Positions 1 to 12,461 are shown, counted from the first letter of the stretch. The stretch is DNA of 64,000 bases from Neelides folsomi (GCA_034687125.1 JAQGBZ010000244.1:32706-96705), one strand, 5' to 3'. Translations and numbers: made by a program. The notes: a model not told the origin generated them from the letters alone.

Positions 1-1680
1 TATATTTAATCTCCTCAACAAGTGAATTATACAATTTCCCATGTTTCGAGATATTTCAAGTTTATGAGCCGATTGGGTTTAAGAACAAGTTTAAAATTAT
101 ATATTAAAAGGTATTTCCAGTTCTTCGATTACTTCAATGCTTTACCTTAATTCTCGGATCTTGCAACTCCTAAGTGAAAAAGGGCGTTTGAATGTCATTT
201 CTCTTTCACTTGATTCACTTCACTTATAATCTACAAACCCTCTTTGTATTACATCGTCATATAACTTACTATCAAATATTTAATCTATTGAAATTGAGAT
301 TGAGTAATAGCTATACTAAAAGTAAGATGCACGTAATTAGTTTCAAAGATGTAAAATGCAAGTATAAAGAAATTCTATTTTTAGATTGTCATGCAATATA
401 AAATTATAAACACTTTGAATAGCAATAATTTACAATTTATAATTAACGTTTAGTTCAAGCAATTGTCGAAAATATTCCAAGTTATTTGGAACATCTGCGT
501 CATTCAATGTAATTAGTTTAATTTAATAACTTTACATTGCGAATATTAATGCAATTTTAATATCTATATTTCTTTGCTATTTGCATTAATATAATCTACG
601 TAGGTATATACATATTGTAGACGTCACATGAAGGAGAAGGATGGTATAACTATAAATGAGGATTAGGATATATATATATATATATATATATGCTATAAAT
701 AAGTATGTTTCAATGGTTTAGTGTATTTAAGAATGTTAAAAAGCATGTGATGATGTGATCCATTTAAAATGAAGATATTGAAGAGGAGAAAGTCGAATAG
801 CCTTTGAAATGAACTTGATTTCTTTCTTCCGGACCAACCCAGTAACTTCATCCCACACATATGCGAACGATAAATGTAATTCAATAATTCAATTCAACTG
901 CGGATGAATAAGGATTTATTTAAAATCTTTTCCTATTAAATACAAAAGATTAACTTAAACCAGACCAGGAATTATCTTCGACCTCCAAATTATTATTTTT
1001 AATTATTTCAAAAATCCCAAATTCAAAATTTTTAACCAGAATATAAAAAATAACCATCGTAAGAGTTTATACAAATAAGAAAAATTCTTTAAATAAGAAT
1101 CTGTTAAAGTAGGCGTGTATTTATTTACATGTACAAAATCAATCATTGTTGGTTTTAAAAGTCACTTTATCCATTTTGGAAATACCACAAATGTACTCAG
1201 AAAAAACATGATATTTTATTTATTCTTCGTATTACTAATTCCTTAATCTCCATCTCCGCCCCTGGGAGTAAAAATAACCAACTATTCAATTTCCTCTCAA
1301 TTCCATATATTTAGCTTATCATCATTGACTTTACTTTAAACAATTTCTTTGCTTTTGTTTCCTCAAGAAATACGTGCCTAAAGATGCGTAACATTCGATA
1401 AAATAATACATTAACAGAACGACAATTAGATTAAAGATAAATGTACCAATCATAAAGAATGGAATGTATCCAAAGATTGCATTTAAAGATCCCAATGAAT
1501 AGATGTAGTATTATAATAATACAGTGATTACTCAAATGCATAATTAATAATTAACAAGTGCTCAAATTTCCAAATCTCCCACAAAGGTCGAGCGAATACG
1601 CAATGGCAATTGATATATTATTAATTATTAATTATGTGACGATGATCTTAATAAGTAGTAAATTTCCTAATTTAATGCTA
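1..1680. other. AT-rich intergenic DNA, no gene seen
   Basis: Open frames here are short, lack family motifs and fit chance expectation in AT-rich DNA. Apart from the TA microsatellite, no structured element was recognised. Confidence 0.6.
668..691. repeat. (AT)n microsatellite
   Basis: Uninterrupted AT dinucleotide run of 24 bases, in intergenic DNA upstream of the first gene. Confidence 0.95.
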
Positions 1681-1684
1681 TTGA

Positions 1685-1800
1685 TGGCAAAGATCTTCCC
1701 TACCCTAATTGTAGGCGGAGAGGGCATTTGGTCGGGGTTGTGGTGAGGGGGCCATGGTGTCATCACGTGGACATTGGGTCCATCCTCATCATCCCCATGG
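1685..1800 (+). promoter_or_regulatory. GC-rich upstream island next to a TATA promoter
   Basis: A locally GC-rich block in AT-rich surroundings, ending just before a TATA box. Its left half is G-rich (GGCGGAGAGGGC, GGTCGGGG, GTGAGGGGGCC). Its right half is C-rich (CATCCTCATCATCCCC). It contains CACGTG-like (TCACGTGG) and GTCATCAC words that could bind transcription factors. That it is a proximal promoter or enhancer is inferred from position. Its G-then-C layout matches the islands of the giant intron. Confidence 0.45.
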
Positions 1801-1807
1801 TAAATAA

Positions 1808-1850
1808 TATATAAAAGGAGGGAGGTTGGCGTGTGGAAGCTCAAAAGCAG
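1808..1850 (+). promoter_or_regulatory. TATA-box core promoter of the 111-aa gene
   Basis: TATATAAAAG lies at 1808-1817. About 30 bases downstream, TCAAAAG at 1841-1847 fits an initiator, which puts the transcription start near 1842. The first in-frame ATG of the spliced reading frame is at 2012. TATA boxes this clear usually mark strongly regulated or tissue-restricted arthropod genes. Confidence 0.6.
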
Positions 1851-2011
1851 CTCGTCTCCCTCGCCCTACAAACGCCTCTCTCTTCCTCCTCTCCGACATC
1901 GCAAAAGACGACCGACCCTGTTGCCTGGACTAAGGGGCCAACACGCTGCTGCAGCTTCCACCCAGGAGATCTCCAATACCCACAAGGACAGAAGAAGAAG
2001 CTTTTAATTTT

Positions 2012-4200
2012 ATGAGAGATAAGCCTGTTCAACTGGATTACGATTCTAGTCAGCCTAGACAAACAACAAGGAGCAAGATTCTACCAAGTAAGACTTCATA
2101 TGCCCCAATGTCCACTCTCGCTTATATAGCTATATACCAATATAGCATCACTATAAATTAAAATTCACTACCTTATAAATACATTTTCAGAGTTTATACA
2201 CATCTCTATTTAATACATTGAATATATAGCTGTATAACATTGTTATATTAAACTATAGCTTATACTTGTAATAAGTAAGTTCCGATACGTACCATATACT
2301 TATAGCTATACGTTTATAATCTTTATCAAAGAAGATATTATCTATATAGGAAGTTTAAACACTCAAAATGTATTTTTATATCATTTGATATTGAACTGCA
2401 TTGAGTACATAAAATTAAATATATGAGGATTAATGGGGGCCTTTGAAGTAACAGGAGAAGGGAAAGTTCATATATTGAACATTAAGCTGAAATGGAGAAG
2501 AGGTTAAATGTATTTAACCAAGTTTTATAGGGATGGAAAGAAGAGATAAGAAACAGAGTGTCCTTTATGTCCCCTCACGATCCACCCGTAAAGAAATAGG
2601 TTGATTTCCTCATGGACCAATAACCACAAAGATCTCACAAGGATCTTCACTAACTTCTTTAAAATCACAACCAACTTGAACAATTTCTTAATAGCTATTA
2701 GTTAACAGGAGGATTTGGTAGTGGTCGTATAGACCCAGTACTTACGATATTAGTGTTAGTTTGACTCTTGATTTTTAATCTAATTGGAAGTTAAAATGGG
2801 AATTACGCCGAACTTTGATACTTTTTCTTAATATACTAACTAAGTACATGGGTGTGGAATCTGGCTATTAAATTTGAGAATAACAATTGACCAACTTTTT
2901 ATTAACATATTGAGAGTAATTTAGGGAAAGTTCGGGGAATTGTGTTTTAAAAACCATGAATTTAAAAGTTATTGTTTAATGAGTGTCCTTAAAAGTTTGT
3001 TTATCTCACTCGGCTATGAAACCTTAGCCATATCAACATCATATGAACTCTTATGGGTTTTAAAACAATTTGCTGGTGTCGTTCATGTTTTAATATGAGT
3101 AGATACTTTTTTGATATCTCTCATATGCTCTCGAAAGTTCTCATATTTATGCTATGTGAAACCGTGGAACATTAACGTTTTCTTGTGTAATGCGTCTTAA
3201 GGAGAGATATGAGAGTTCCTAATGTGTTTTTCTTCTTTAGTTGTGTAATTGGGCAAACAAAGGAGTTGTGTTGGTTTGAAGAAGAAAAGGAAACTCAATT
3301 TATTAAGTCTAATAATTGGATTACTCAAACTCCTCCTTACTTTGCCGATCAATATTTAATTTATTCCATCCACATATTTACATATAGAGACAAACATCTT
3401 GTATTTATTTCCCCTAAACTTCCACTTAGAGATCTCATAAATGACTTAAATCATTAAATCATTTTTAGTATTTAAGCCTTGTCTCTGTCAATCCTTTACC
3501 TAATCCAATAACCAGGAAATTGTATGATTTTGAATTAGCATATAATCAAACTAGACCAATTTATAATCGCGAATAATACACATGAAGATTACATAATAAT
3601 TATAATCATAATTAATATTATTAATGATAGTGACTTAACTAGGAAAAAAGAGTTTAATGTTAAATTGTTTAATGTTAAATTAGTTTAATTAATTATAGAA
3701 TTAAATGTAGGTTGAGTTCAATTCAGCATTTTTACAATGAATTTATTATTTTGTTTTAGACGTGACAAACGATATGTCTTCAGTGAACATGGGGGCCCAT
3801 GCGGCCTTTAAAGTCCGCGACCACATCAATGGTGGTTACTCACAGAGCAAAGATCAACAATCTTCCTTTGCGAGTTCTGCAAAGATGAATGCAAGCGGTA
3901 AGCTTCAATATAATTAAATTGGTTAAATTCTAAATTCTTTTGGCTTCCCATATGAAATAACCATTCACTTCTCCAATTAATTAAAGTATATAATTAATTC
4001 GAATTTTATCAATCAATGGGGGCAAATTATAGCAATTTATAATCATTTGTGATAATGATAAATTTTTTTCTTTTCCAGATAACATGGACGGAAGTCTCCC
4101 CAAATACAATGGGAAGATGATGAACTCCATTTGGGGAATGTACAATCGGTTCTCCGTCCACAACATCAAGTCTCATATCGCGTATGGGAACAAGGCCTGA
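2012..4200 (+). CDS. uncharacterised 111-aa protein, three exons
   Basis: Coding exons are 2012-2087, 3760-3897 and 4079-4200, with stop TGA at 4198-4200. Both introns are phase 1 with good sites (GTAAGA/TTTTAG and GTAAGC/TTTTCCAG), and the three pieces join into one open frame of 111 codons plus stop. The protein starts MRDKPVQLDYDSS and is hydrophilic, without a signal peptide or membrane segment. The middle is rich in Ser, Gln and Lys (SQSKDQQSSFASSAK). The C-terminus is more ordered, with SIWGMYNRFSVHNIKSHIAY. I do not recognise the family. Splice phases, a TATA promoter about 200 bases upstream and higher GC in the exons support a real gene. An additional 5' exon or a different start is possible. 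Confidence 0.65.
3653..3682 (+). repeat. 15-bp tandem duplication in intron 1
   Basis: TTTAATGTTAAATT is repeated back to back at 3653-3667 and 3668-3682, differing only in the last base. It lies in the first intron of the 111-aa gene, about 80 bases upstream of exon 2. Confidence 0.8.
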
Positions 4201-5728
4201 GCGGCCTTTTATTTCAATCAGATTTATTAACCTTTTTATTACTCATTAGTTGTTAGGGTTTAGCCATAGAAGCCTTTAAGCTTTAGCCATTGTCAGAAGT
4301 GTTACAAAGGAATGATATTGTATTATAATGTTAAATCCCTATATTTCTTTCGGACTCCCAATGAGATGATTTATTTCTCAACCATTGTGACCCGTATCTC
4401 GTCCAAGGTATTTCAAGCGTCGTGAAGGAAGTTACAGGAGAGGGAAGTGTACGAAAATGTTCAACTCATGTACCTTAACTTAACTTGGTTCATTCTTACT
4501 TTTATTTGTCTGTTATTACTGATATTCCGCTAATTGGTTTAGAATTTGAAGTTTTTTGAAAATTTGCAAAGTTTGCTTTAAAGATTCTCGAAGACGTTTA
4601 AAATATTTATAATTTTCATAATTAGATGCAAGGAATTAATCATGAAACAAGATTACTGATATTATTATAACTTTATCTCTATTATAATTGTTACTTAATA
4701 ATAATATAAAATACTTACTTAATATTACTCTTTTGAAATAGAAATGTGCAATATAACAAATGTGTTAATTAATATTTAAATGTGTGAATTCTGCGTGATT
4801 GAGATGAAATTTTTATAATTTTACTAGATATAATTTGGATTGTGGTTTCTCTGTTAAAATAAGAGCTAGCGTCTAATGCTCCTTTCGTTTATTCTTATTG
4901 TGATTTTAAAAATATAATTTCTTGTCAATCAAAAATTGAAACGGGCGGATGAATAAGTGAATGCATTTGCTATACATGTGAGTTTAAATAAATCTGATTG
5001 AAAATAAAGAAAATCTTAAAATATTTAAGTTTGTATTTTGAGTTATTCATTTTACTTTGTGCAATTTCAAACCTTAATAGTTCATTTTATGCTTATGCAT
5101 GTATTTCACGTACGTATTCGTACATTATATTTTTATGGATAAATGAGAGATATGATTACCAATAGGCCATATTTATGAATTTATGAAATGACTTTTTACG
5201 GGTCTAGGGAGTATTGTATTTTGATTGATAATGATAACTCACATTCAGAAGACTTTTTCATGTGTTCAAAAAACTTGAAATATAATTAAGATTTTAGAAA
5301 AAATTTCCAGGAACTATTTACAACTATAAAATTATGTTTAATATAAAAATAACAATTAATTGCAGATATATTACTTAGCCTTGAAAAAACTTGTTTTTCC
5401 TCCTAAATAATCTTTTAGATTCTATCAATCTCATCTCATCAATTCATCATGAGTACATTCATCTGATCTCCTGATCTCAAATTATAATTTGCATAATTTG
5501 CATCGTTTTTGATCTATATTATGCATGTACCTACATATTATGTTTTCTACATTCCTACTTTCCTCTACTCAACCAGTAGACAAAGTCGAGCAATTGTTAT
5601 AAGGACCCCGGATTTGTAGTACGTTTTAATTCTTATAATAAAATCATTTATATTTTTAAACTGATTTGCGAATAAATATTTTTAAATTCAAGTTAGAAGT
5701 TGTTAGTTTATTTTCTGATTATAAAAAT
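4201..5728. other. intergenic DNA, nothing recognised
   Basis: Very AT-rich sequence between the 111-aa gene and the GPCR. It should hold the 3' UTR of the former and the 5' UTR and promoter of the latter, but no convincing poly(A) signal or core promoter was identified. Confidence 0.5.
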
Positions 5729-7099
5729 ATGTCCGATATTAAGATATTTAATAACGAATCCTTAACAATTTTTGAGTATAAAACAGAAAATTCTTCAAAT
5801 TTAACAACAATGAATTTTAACAGAACATTAAATTTGAATACATCAATCGAAGAGGGAAATGTTAATATTGTTGATCCTTACATTTGTACTTATATTCCTT
5901 TGCCTTTTATGCCACTCGGTTTAATTTTTCTTATCATTACAATTTTGGGTTTAATTGGAAATGCCTTAAGTTTCTTTGTTCTCATTCGACCAAGAATGAA
6001 ATCAACATTTAGAATCATTTCAATTGGCTTGACACTTTCGGATTTTATTTACTTATCCAATAAATTTCTTCGTTATGGACTTCCATCATTTTTCGAATAT
6101 CTCCAAATTGCTCCAAACTACACTAACTATTATTTGCCACTTGTTGGACCTCAACTTTGTGCATTTAATTTTATATGTAAGAATTCGTTTATTTTTTGTT
6201 TAATTCCGATTAATTTACATATTTCCATTTATTGTTTTATTTCAGCTCATTCTCTATCAATTTATTTTACTATTGGAGTTTCGATCGATCGATTCGTAGC
6301 AATTAAATGGCCGTTGCAAGTAAAAAGACTTTGGAATCAGCGACAAGCCCTAATATTGTCAATAATCCTTGCCTCGTTTTGTTTAATTTACAACGCTTCA
6401 AGATGGCTGGAATTTGAAAGATTCACAATCTACAACGAAGATGGAGAATTTGTTAAATATGACATGAGAACAACGGAGTTAAGAGGGAATGACAAATATA
6501 AAATATATTATCTTTTTGGTGGCTATTTAATATTCATGGACTTGATTCCATTTTGTACAATTATTGCTTTGAACCACTTCATCTGGAAAACGGTAATTTA
6601 TTAATTTAATAAACAATATTTACCATTTTTTAAAAATTAGTTAAGTGTGTGCTGCTAATATAAAAAATAAATTGATTATTTTAAGATAAATGTTGCGAGC
6701 AAACAAAGAAGACAATTAAGCTCATCAGAAAAACGGGAAAATTCGTTTACGTTTATGTTATTCTCTGTAGTTGTTGTTTTTCTTATATGCAATTTTCCCT
6801 GGTTTGTTATGGATTTAATTGAATTGCTTAACGTGATTTTTAATGCTAATTGGAACTTAAACTTTGGTCAAAATTTCAATTATTTTGCTAATTTTCTTTT
6901 GACAATTAACTCTTCAGTTAACTTTTTCCTTTATTGCATCTGCGGGGCAAGATTTAGAAATGAGCTATATGCAATGTTCAGATATATTGCTATGCATATT
7001 CCATTGCTAAATATTTATATTAAACAATTCAAAAATCCTTCAAATCATTTTTCAACGAAATCAACAACTTCAAATATTTCAACAATTTCGAGTGTTTAA
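5729..7099 (+). CDS. FMRFamide-receptor-like class A GPCR
   Basis: Exons 5729-6176, 6246-6592 and 6686-7099 (phase 1, then phase 0) give a 402-aa seven-helix receptor. The N-terminus carries N-glycosylation sites at about N21, N24, N31 and N37. TM1 is near 60-84 (GLIGNALSFFVL) and TM2 has the conserved Asp (LTLSD, D105). TM3 ends in a DRF variant of the DRY motif (SIDRFVAIKWPL, 164-166). TM6 contains FLICNFPWF (about 297-305). TM7 ends NSSVNFFLYCICGARFR, the form typical of FMRFamide and related neuropeptide receptors. By family it is expected at the plasma membrane, responding to RFamide-type peptides through G proteins. C144 at the top of TM3 is present, but the long loop before TM5 has no Cys, so the usual TM3-ECL2 disulfide seems absent. 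Intron 1 is 69 bases, a multiple of three without a stop, so retention would insert 23 residues. A longer open frame begins upstream with TTG; the ATG at 5729 is chosen. Confidence 0.92.
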
Positions 7100-7246
7100 A
7101 ATGTGTCAAGACTGATAATGTCTCATCAGCATTAAAGAAAGCACTGTAAAAACAACGATATTCGATAATCTTTAAGTTAATGAGGAGACATAATTAACAT
7201 AATGAATAATTTAACATTTCATTCAATTCATTCAAATTATGTATTT

Positions 7247-7252
7247 AATAAA
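7247..7252 (+). terminator. poly(A) signal of the GPCR gene
   Basis: AATAAA about 150 bases after the GPCR stop, the first canonical hexamer downstream in sense. Confidence 0.5.
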
Positions 7253-7670
7253 TAATTCAGTATATTTTAGTTTTAGCTCCAGATGTTAATATACTACTAG
7301 ATACTATGTACATAAATATAAAGTACTATATAAAATATTAAAATCCATTGTTTTATCTTTTATATATTTTATATCCATTATAATTGTTTAGCCTATTCAT
7401 TGCTTATGATTATCTAACTAAATATTAAAGGTTATGGGGTGATAAATGAATAATTTTAAACTTTAAATTCCAATTTATTTAAATTAATGAAGACGCCATG
7501 TAGTAATAAAATAGTTATTTAATATTTCAATTTAATGCCATATAAAACAGTACATATAGAGTAGAAAAAAAATTTTTTGATTTAATATTGTGGCATATAT
7601 ATATTATATAGTATATTAAAATTAAAAATTGAGCTAAATTTAGATTTAGTATATTTTCTTAAAATTGCAA
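7253..7670. other. intergenic DNA, nothing recognised
   Basis: Very AT-rich spacer between the GPCR and the IR-like pseudogene. No motif or repeat seen. Confidence 0.5.
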
Positions 7671-9140
7671 ATGAATAAATTTATAGATATTTTTATCGTT
7701 TTAAATATTTTATTTTTAGCAAATATAAAATGTTCATTAAGTTTAATTTATCCTGATAAATTAAATAAAAAAAGATTTTAGAGGGGTTTCTAAAAATTTT
7801 GGTATTTTTCATTCATGTCTAAATATGTTAGTTGGCCAATGGAAAAAGAAGGTTCGACCCTTTCAAATTCATATAGATCGTATTTTAATTATTTTGGAAC
7901 TCCACTTGTAATTCAACCTATTATCGATAATTTATTTGGAAAAGACAATGAAATTCAGAATGTGACGATTAATTTGCCTTTATTATTTGGCCCACGTGCA
8001 TTTTATCAATTAAAATATTTACATTGTCAAGCAATATTCTTTAAATATCCTTTTGCAAACGAAGTTTCTAAAAAAATTGAAGTTCTATCTTACAATATGT
8101 TAACTGGAGCTAGAGATAAACTTTTATATTTAAACATAAATCCGACTTACACGATCTTCTGTATTAAAAAATTGATAAAACCCCCACAATATTTTTTATC
8201 CTCATATGACTATAATAATAGTTTTGAGACAACTTCAATTATTCTTATTTGTGAATCGAATGATTTGCCTTCAATTATAAACGTTTTTTGTGTATCTTGT
8301 TCCAATAAAATTTCAGTAATTAAAGCAGATTATCTTCAGACTTCTTTACCTTTGCCCAATGATTTAAGTAATAAAAAATTAAAATTATTTGTTAAAAATA
8401 TAAATCAAAATTTTAAACTAACACCAATATATAATACAGATGTCGACTTTAGGGCATCTTGTAATAAATTCTTCACAAATTCTGCAAATAAGTGTGGATT
8501 ATTCGAAATAATTCAGAGATATAATTTAAGTTTATATAAACCAGAATATGACTATGAATTCATTGGGGCAATTCGATGGTTTTTTTACAATCCTCAAAAT
8601 TTTCAATTTCTTTCTAGTGAAAATCAAGATGATCAAATGTTCTTTTTGCCCAGTTGGAGTAACAATTTCATATTTTAGCTTTATTGTGATAGTGAACAAA
8701 ATCCTACAGATAGTATTCAAAATTTGAGTTTTAGTAGCAATATAATTTATTTACTGTTAGATTTTAGATCTAAAGAACAACACTATTATGATGTTGTCTT
8801 TCCACCAAATTTTATAATAATCAATTCAAAAGAATCGTCAATTTTAGCTGAAATGATTTTAAAACTATTTTCAGATATTTTCGTTATTAGACTTAAAGGC
8901 GAGGACATGAATTTTTTTATAAAAGAATATTGGTCTATTAGGAGAAATTTCATATCCGATATTATAACAAGAAACATTTATTCAATGAGTGAATCGGGGC
9001 TTTTTGAAATTTGGAGTGATGATGGATTAACTTACAACAAAGCATTTGTGTATAAAAAATACAAGAGAATCATCAAATATACCAATTTCACTGCTCCAAA
9101 TGTGGCAAATACAAAAGAAAATAGTTTACCTTTTCATTAA
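7671..9140 (+). pseudogene. divergent ionotropic-receptor-like (IR) pseudogene
   Basis: One reading frame from ATG 7671 to TAA 9138-9140 is interrupted by in-frame stops at 7779-7781, 7791-7793 and 8676-8678. It opens with a signal-peptide-like segment (MNKFIDIFIVLNILFLANI). It continues through a soluble region that fits an IR amino-terminal and S1 ligand-binding domain (KLTPIYNTDVDFRASCNKF, then GLFEIIQRYNLSLY). After the third stop comes an S2-like end (LLLDFRSKEQ, DIFVIR, NIYSMSESGLFEIW), matching the 'Y..SE.GL...W' ending of arthropod IRs. The membrane and pore region between S1 and S2 is missing, so the gene is deleted as well as stopped. IRs are chemosensory cation channels of the iGluR superfamily. 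The assignment rests on pattern and on the related copy next door. A multi-exon gene with short introns over the stops is less likely. Confidence 0.6.
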
Positions 9141-9286
9141 TTATGATTTTTTTATTTTGACAACAGATCGTGCACATACGACTCTCTTGGTCAGGGTTTA
9201 CAATCTGGGAACTAAAAGAAGCACATATGATCGACATTTTTTAACACCAAACTTTGTTCAAAAACATTATTGATAATTTCCCATCC

Positions 9287-9625
9287 CGCTCAGTAGAAAT
9301 AATAAGTTTAAACAATAAAACAATGCATTTGGATATTCCGAGCATTGACAAAATAGCGTATCTTGGGTTAGATTTTAAATCTAAACAAAATAATTTCTAT
9401 AATATTGTGATTCCTTGAGATTTTGTTTACATGGGCTTGGAAAGTACGATCCTTTTATTTGAGCAAATTTTTAAATCATTTCAAGATATTTTTGTAATTA
9501 GAAACAAACCTATGGATGTAAAGTTTGTTGTAAAACGACATTGGACTTTTAAGAAAAGTATTATGTCAGATATTTTTTCAAGAAATATTTATTCAATGAG
9601 TGAATTGGGAATTTCAGATTTTTGA
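9287..9625 (+). pseudogene. second, truncated copy of the IR 3' end
   Basis: The frame translates to a close relative of the last part of the preceding pseudogene: LDFKSKQNNFYNIVIP against LDFRSKEQHYYDVVFP, then DIFVIR in both, and SRNIYSMSELG against TRNIYSMSESG. It is broken by TGA at 9416-9418 and ends at TGA 9623-9625. The stretch 9141-9286 also gives short relics in other frames. It looks like a tandem duplication that decayed after copying. Confidence 0.65.
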
Positions 9626-10385
9626 AGGAATAATTATTTGGATTATATCAAAAGATATGTGTATAATGATTACAAAATAAAAGTAAACTTATCTCATTCA
9701 CTTCTCCAAAAGAGTTGAGTTTAAATGTAAAAAGTTTGCCTTTGCAACCCTTAAGTACCATTTTTATATTTTTCTCCATAATGTTATTTTTTCAATACTT
9801 GTTTTTGTCATTGAATAACTCAAATACAAAACAAAGATGGTACGGTATGGTATGTAATGTAACATATTAAATTTAGAGATAATAATAATTTGTATATTTT
9901 ACATTTTTTTGTTTTTTCACTCCATGTTGAAGGTTGTAAATTCACCATATACCAAGTGAATGGATCTCAATTGAATTCACCAATAACATAGTTCCTTCAT
10001 AATTATGACATTATATTTATATAATTTGACGTATATGCATTATATAACTACACTATTGCACAATAATTCATTAATTAGATAAGATCTTAACTATTACCCA
10101 ACAAATCATTCGAGGAAACAAGAAACATTAAAATAAGTAATATTTTAAAATTTATTACTGCTTTTGCTTCTTAAAGAATAATGCTTATGGTTAAAGATTT
10201 GCTATTTAAAAAAGATTACATCATATTTAATAATAAATTATTAAAAACCTGTTTAAAATTTAAAATCCATATTCGCATATCTCTTAAAAAACATCAGAAT
10301 TAGGTGAAAGATGACTATATAAATATTATATCTTGTGGCCTTTAAAGTTTGGTCGCCGAAGGATTGAACTTGTGAAGATAAATTG
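9626..10385. other. intergenic DNA; likely 3' UTR of the minus-strand giant gene
   Basis: AT-rich. On the minus strand AATAAA occurs at 10156-10151, about 230 bases beyond the stop of the pseudouridine enzyme gene, and is a candidate poly(A) signal. Nothing else recognised. Confidence 0.4.
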
Positions 10386-12461
10386 TTATCTCTCTGAGAA
10401 TTTTGGTGGGACGTTTAGGAAGGATTGAAGTGAGTCCTTTGCAGCTCCAATGCCCCTACGGACACTTTCACTCAAACTCTTCTTCTCCAACATCCCAGAG
10501 ATGAATCCACTGTTGAGGCAATCTCCTCCGCCAGATACACTCGAAATTCCTCTTTCCATTTTCGGAGCCCCGAAATCCCTCCACTCAAATTCCCCTCCTT
10601 CCTCTCTCCAAAGGACCTCAAAAATAATTCAATTAGTAATACAAAATCCATTAAAATAACAACCACCATGGGAGATTCAATTAAAACTCTGAAATTTGGA
10701 AAAATTAAAATTATTGAATTCATTTGTTGTTTGAGTTGGGAAAATGCTAACTGTACAACATTGGAAATTCTAAAACTTGGATGTTTACAGTCGATGAATT
10801 CTGATAATTTGAAGAGAAATTTAAATGCCGCGGGGAATTTTAAATTTAAAAAGATTATCGCTGTGGGAAATTTGAAATATTGATTGAAGAGAAAATTAAA
10901 ATTGTAGAAATTACTTAAGGACGGACTTACAGAAATGCCCGCAGATCCCCTCGTCAGTAAAATGATTTGGAGGTGCGGGAAGAGCGCGGCTGCTTTTGGA
11001 CCCAAAACCTCGAGGGACCAATTTCCTTGCTCATATTTTCCCTCTTCTTTCCCTCCAGCGAGAATGGAAATGAGTTCACTCAAATTCGGAGATATGAATT
11101 TAATGCAGGAGAAATTCTCCCTGGGAATTTCAAGAATTTTACTCGCTTTTCTTTTCTCGGTCGGCTCGAACCAAACTGTCAATTTTCATTTCAAATTATA
11201 CAAAAAATTATATAAAATATTATATGTATCTACTAAAGTGAAAGTCTATATCTGTATTAAATATCTCATATGTATGATTTCCCTATTTTCGTATTTCTCT
11301 AACCCACCAATTATGTAAACATGCAGTGAATTCATACTTATATGTAAACACAACTACTACATTATTTCACGTGCTTATATTGTATTAAAATACTATATAT
11401 ATATGGGATATGTATATGGAGTGTATCATATGTATGTATGGGTGTATAATCTCGTTACAGTTATATTAGTCATTTAATAGTTATAGGCGTGTTTTAATAT
11501 TTTGAAAATAAGACATCCGGCAAGAAATAAGGTGATACATATTTGTAAATTCTCCTACTTGAGAATGTGAGAATGTTGTACAATGCTAAAGGTGGAATAA
11601 GGTGGATTAAAGATTAAAATATTGATTTTAGGGAGGATAAATGAGTTCATTTGTCGGTTGAGCGAATGTTGAGATCTCCTAACCTGGTACGGACTCATTA
11701 GTGCAGATCTCCATGAGGATCCTCATGGTCTCAATGGGGAGATTCCCATCCATGATGACGACAGACGCTTGGGCAATGTCACTCCGATGGTTCTCGATTA
11801 CACTACCCCCAATGGCCCCGTGGCATTTCATGGCCCCTAATCCAATCACGCACTCGCCGTCGGAATTCAAAATCCCGCCGTACACCGCCGTTCCTTCTTC
11901 ACATCTCACGATCCCACGCTCGTCCTTTAAATGTCAAATACCAAAAAATATAAAGGTCATTTCGGGAAATATGAATTGCCAAATTTAATTACATCTAATT
12001 ACAGTAATTACATAGATGATTAAAGTTTAATAATACATTGAGTAACAAAAGATTAAAGTATTAATGCATTAAATTAATAATAAAAAAATTAGTATAATCA
12101 AGTTGGGAAGTAAAGTTCAAAAAAATTGTAAAAAGTTCAAATTTAAAAATAAAAAGTGGTGGGTGGAAAAGTGAAAGGAGAAAATTAAAATTTTATAAGC
12201 GTCCGTTCATGTGGGAGGTTTTGATTCTTTTGATTGAAAGGTGGAGGAGTTTAATTCTTAGCCTGGAGGAGAAGAGAAACTTCTTGATTTTACCATCTGG
12301 GCCTCTTGGAAGCATGAAGAGAGATTGTGGCCGAAAAGGTCATTTCCAATAGCGGAAATTAACAGAGGATTTTGGCCGTGTTTCCTCAAGGCTTCGGACA
12401 TGTTGCGACCGACGCCTCCTGGAACACTCCGCACTCCGCAGTTGTGCGTCCGACCGTCATT
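10386..12461 (-). CDS. kinase-half exons 8-11 of the pseudouridine enzyme
   Basis: Exon 8 (12461-12294) carries NDGRTHNCG then [15 protein letters not shown], the glycine-rich substrate-binding part of PfkB kinases. Exon 9 (11924-11684) carries [14 protein letters not shown] and VVIMDGNLP. Exon 10 (11175-10931) carries [13 protein letters not shown] and [13 protein letters not shown]. Exon 11 (10616-10386) carries [16 protein letters not shown] and ends NVPPKFSER followed by TAA. Introns 8-10 are 369, 508 and 314 bases with clear GT/AG ends. The short plus-strand open frames here are antisense shadows. A 236-codon minus-strand frame at 10472-11182 is exon 10 read on through intron 10, not a separate gene. 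Confidence 0.92.

Noticed and set aside
10472-11182. Long 236-codon minus-strand open frame
   Set aside because: Only its first 84 codons or so are exon 10 of the pseudouridine enzyme. The rest is intron 10 and then exon 11 read out of frame; the true exon 11 frame gives [10 protein letters not shown].
11701-11988. Plus-strand frames over 10.4-12.0 kb
   Set aside because: Antisense to kinase exons 9-11 and without motifs.
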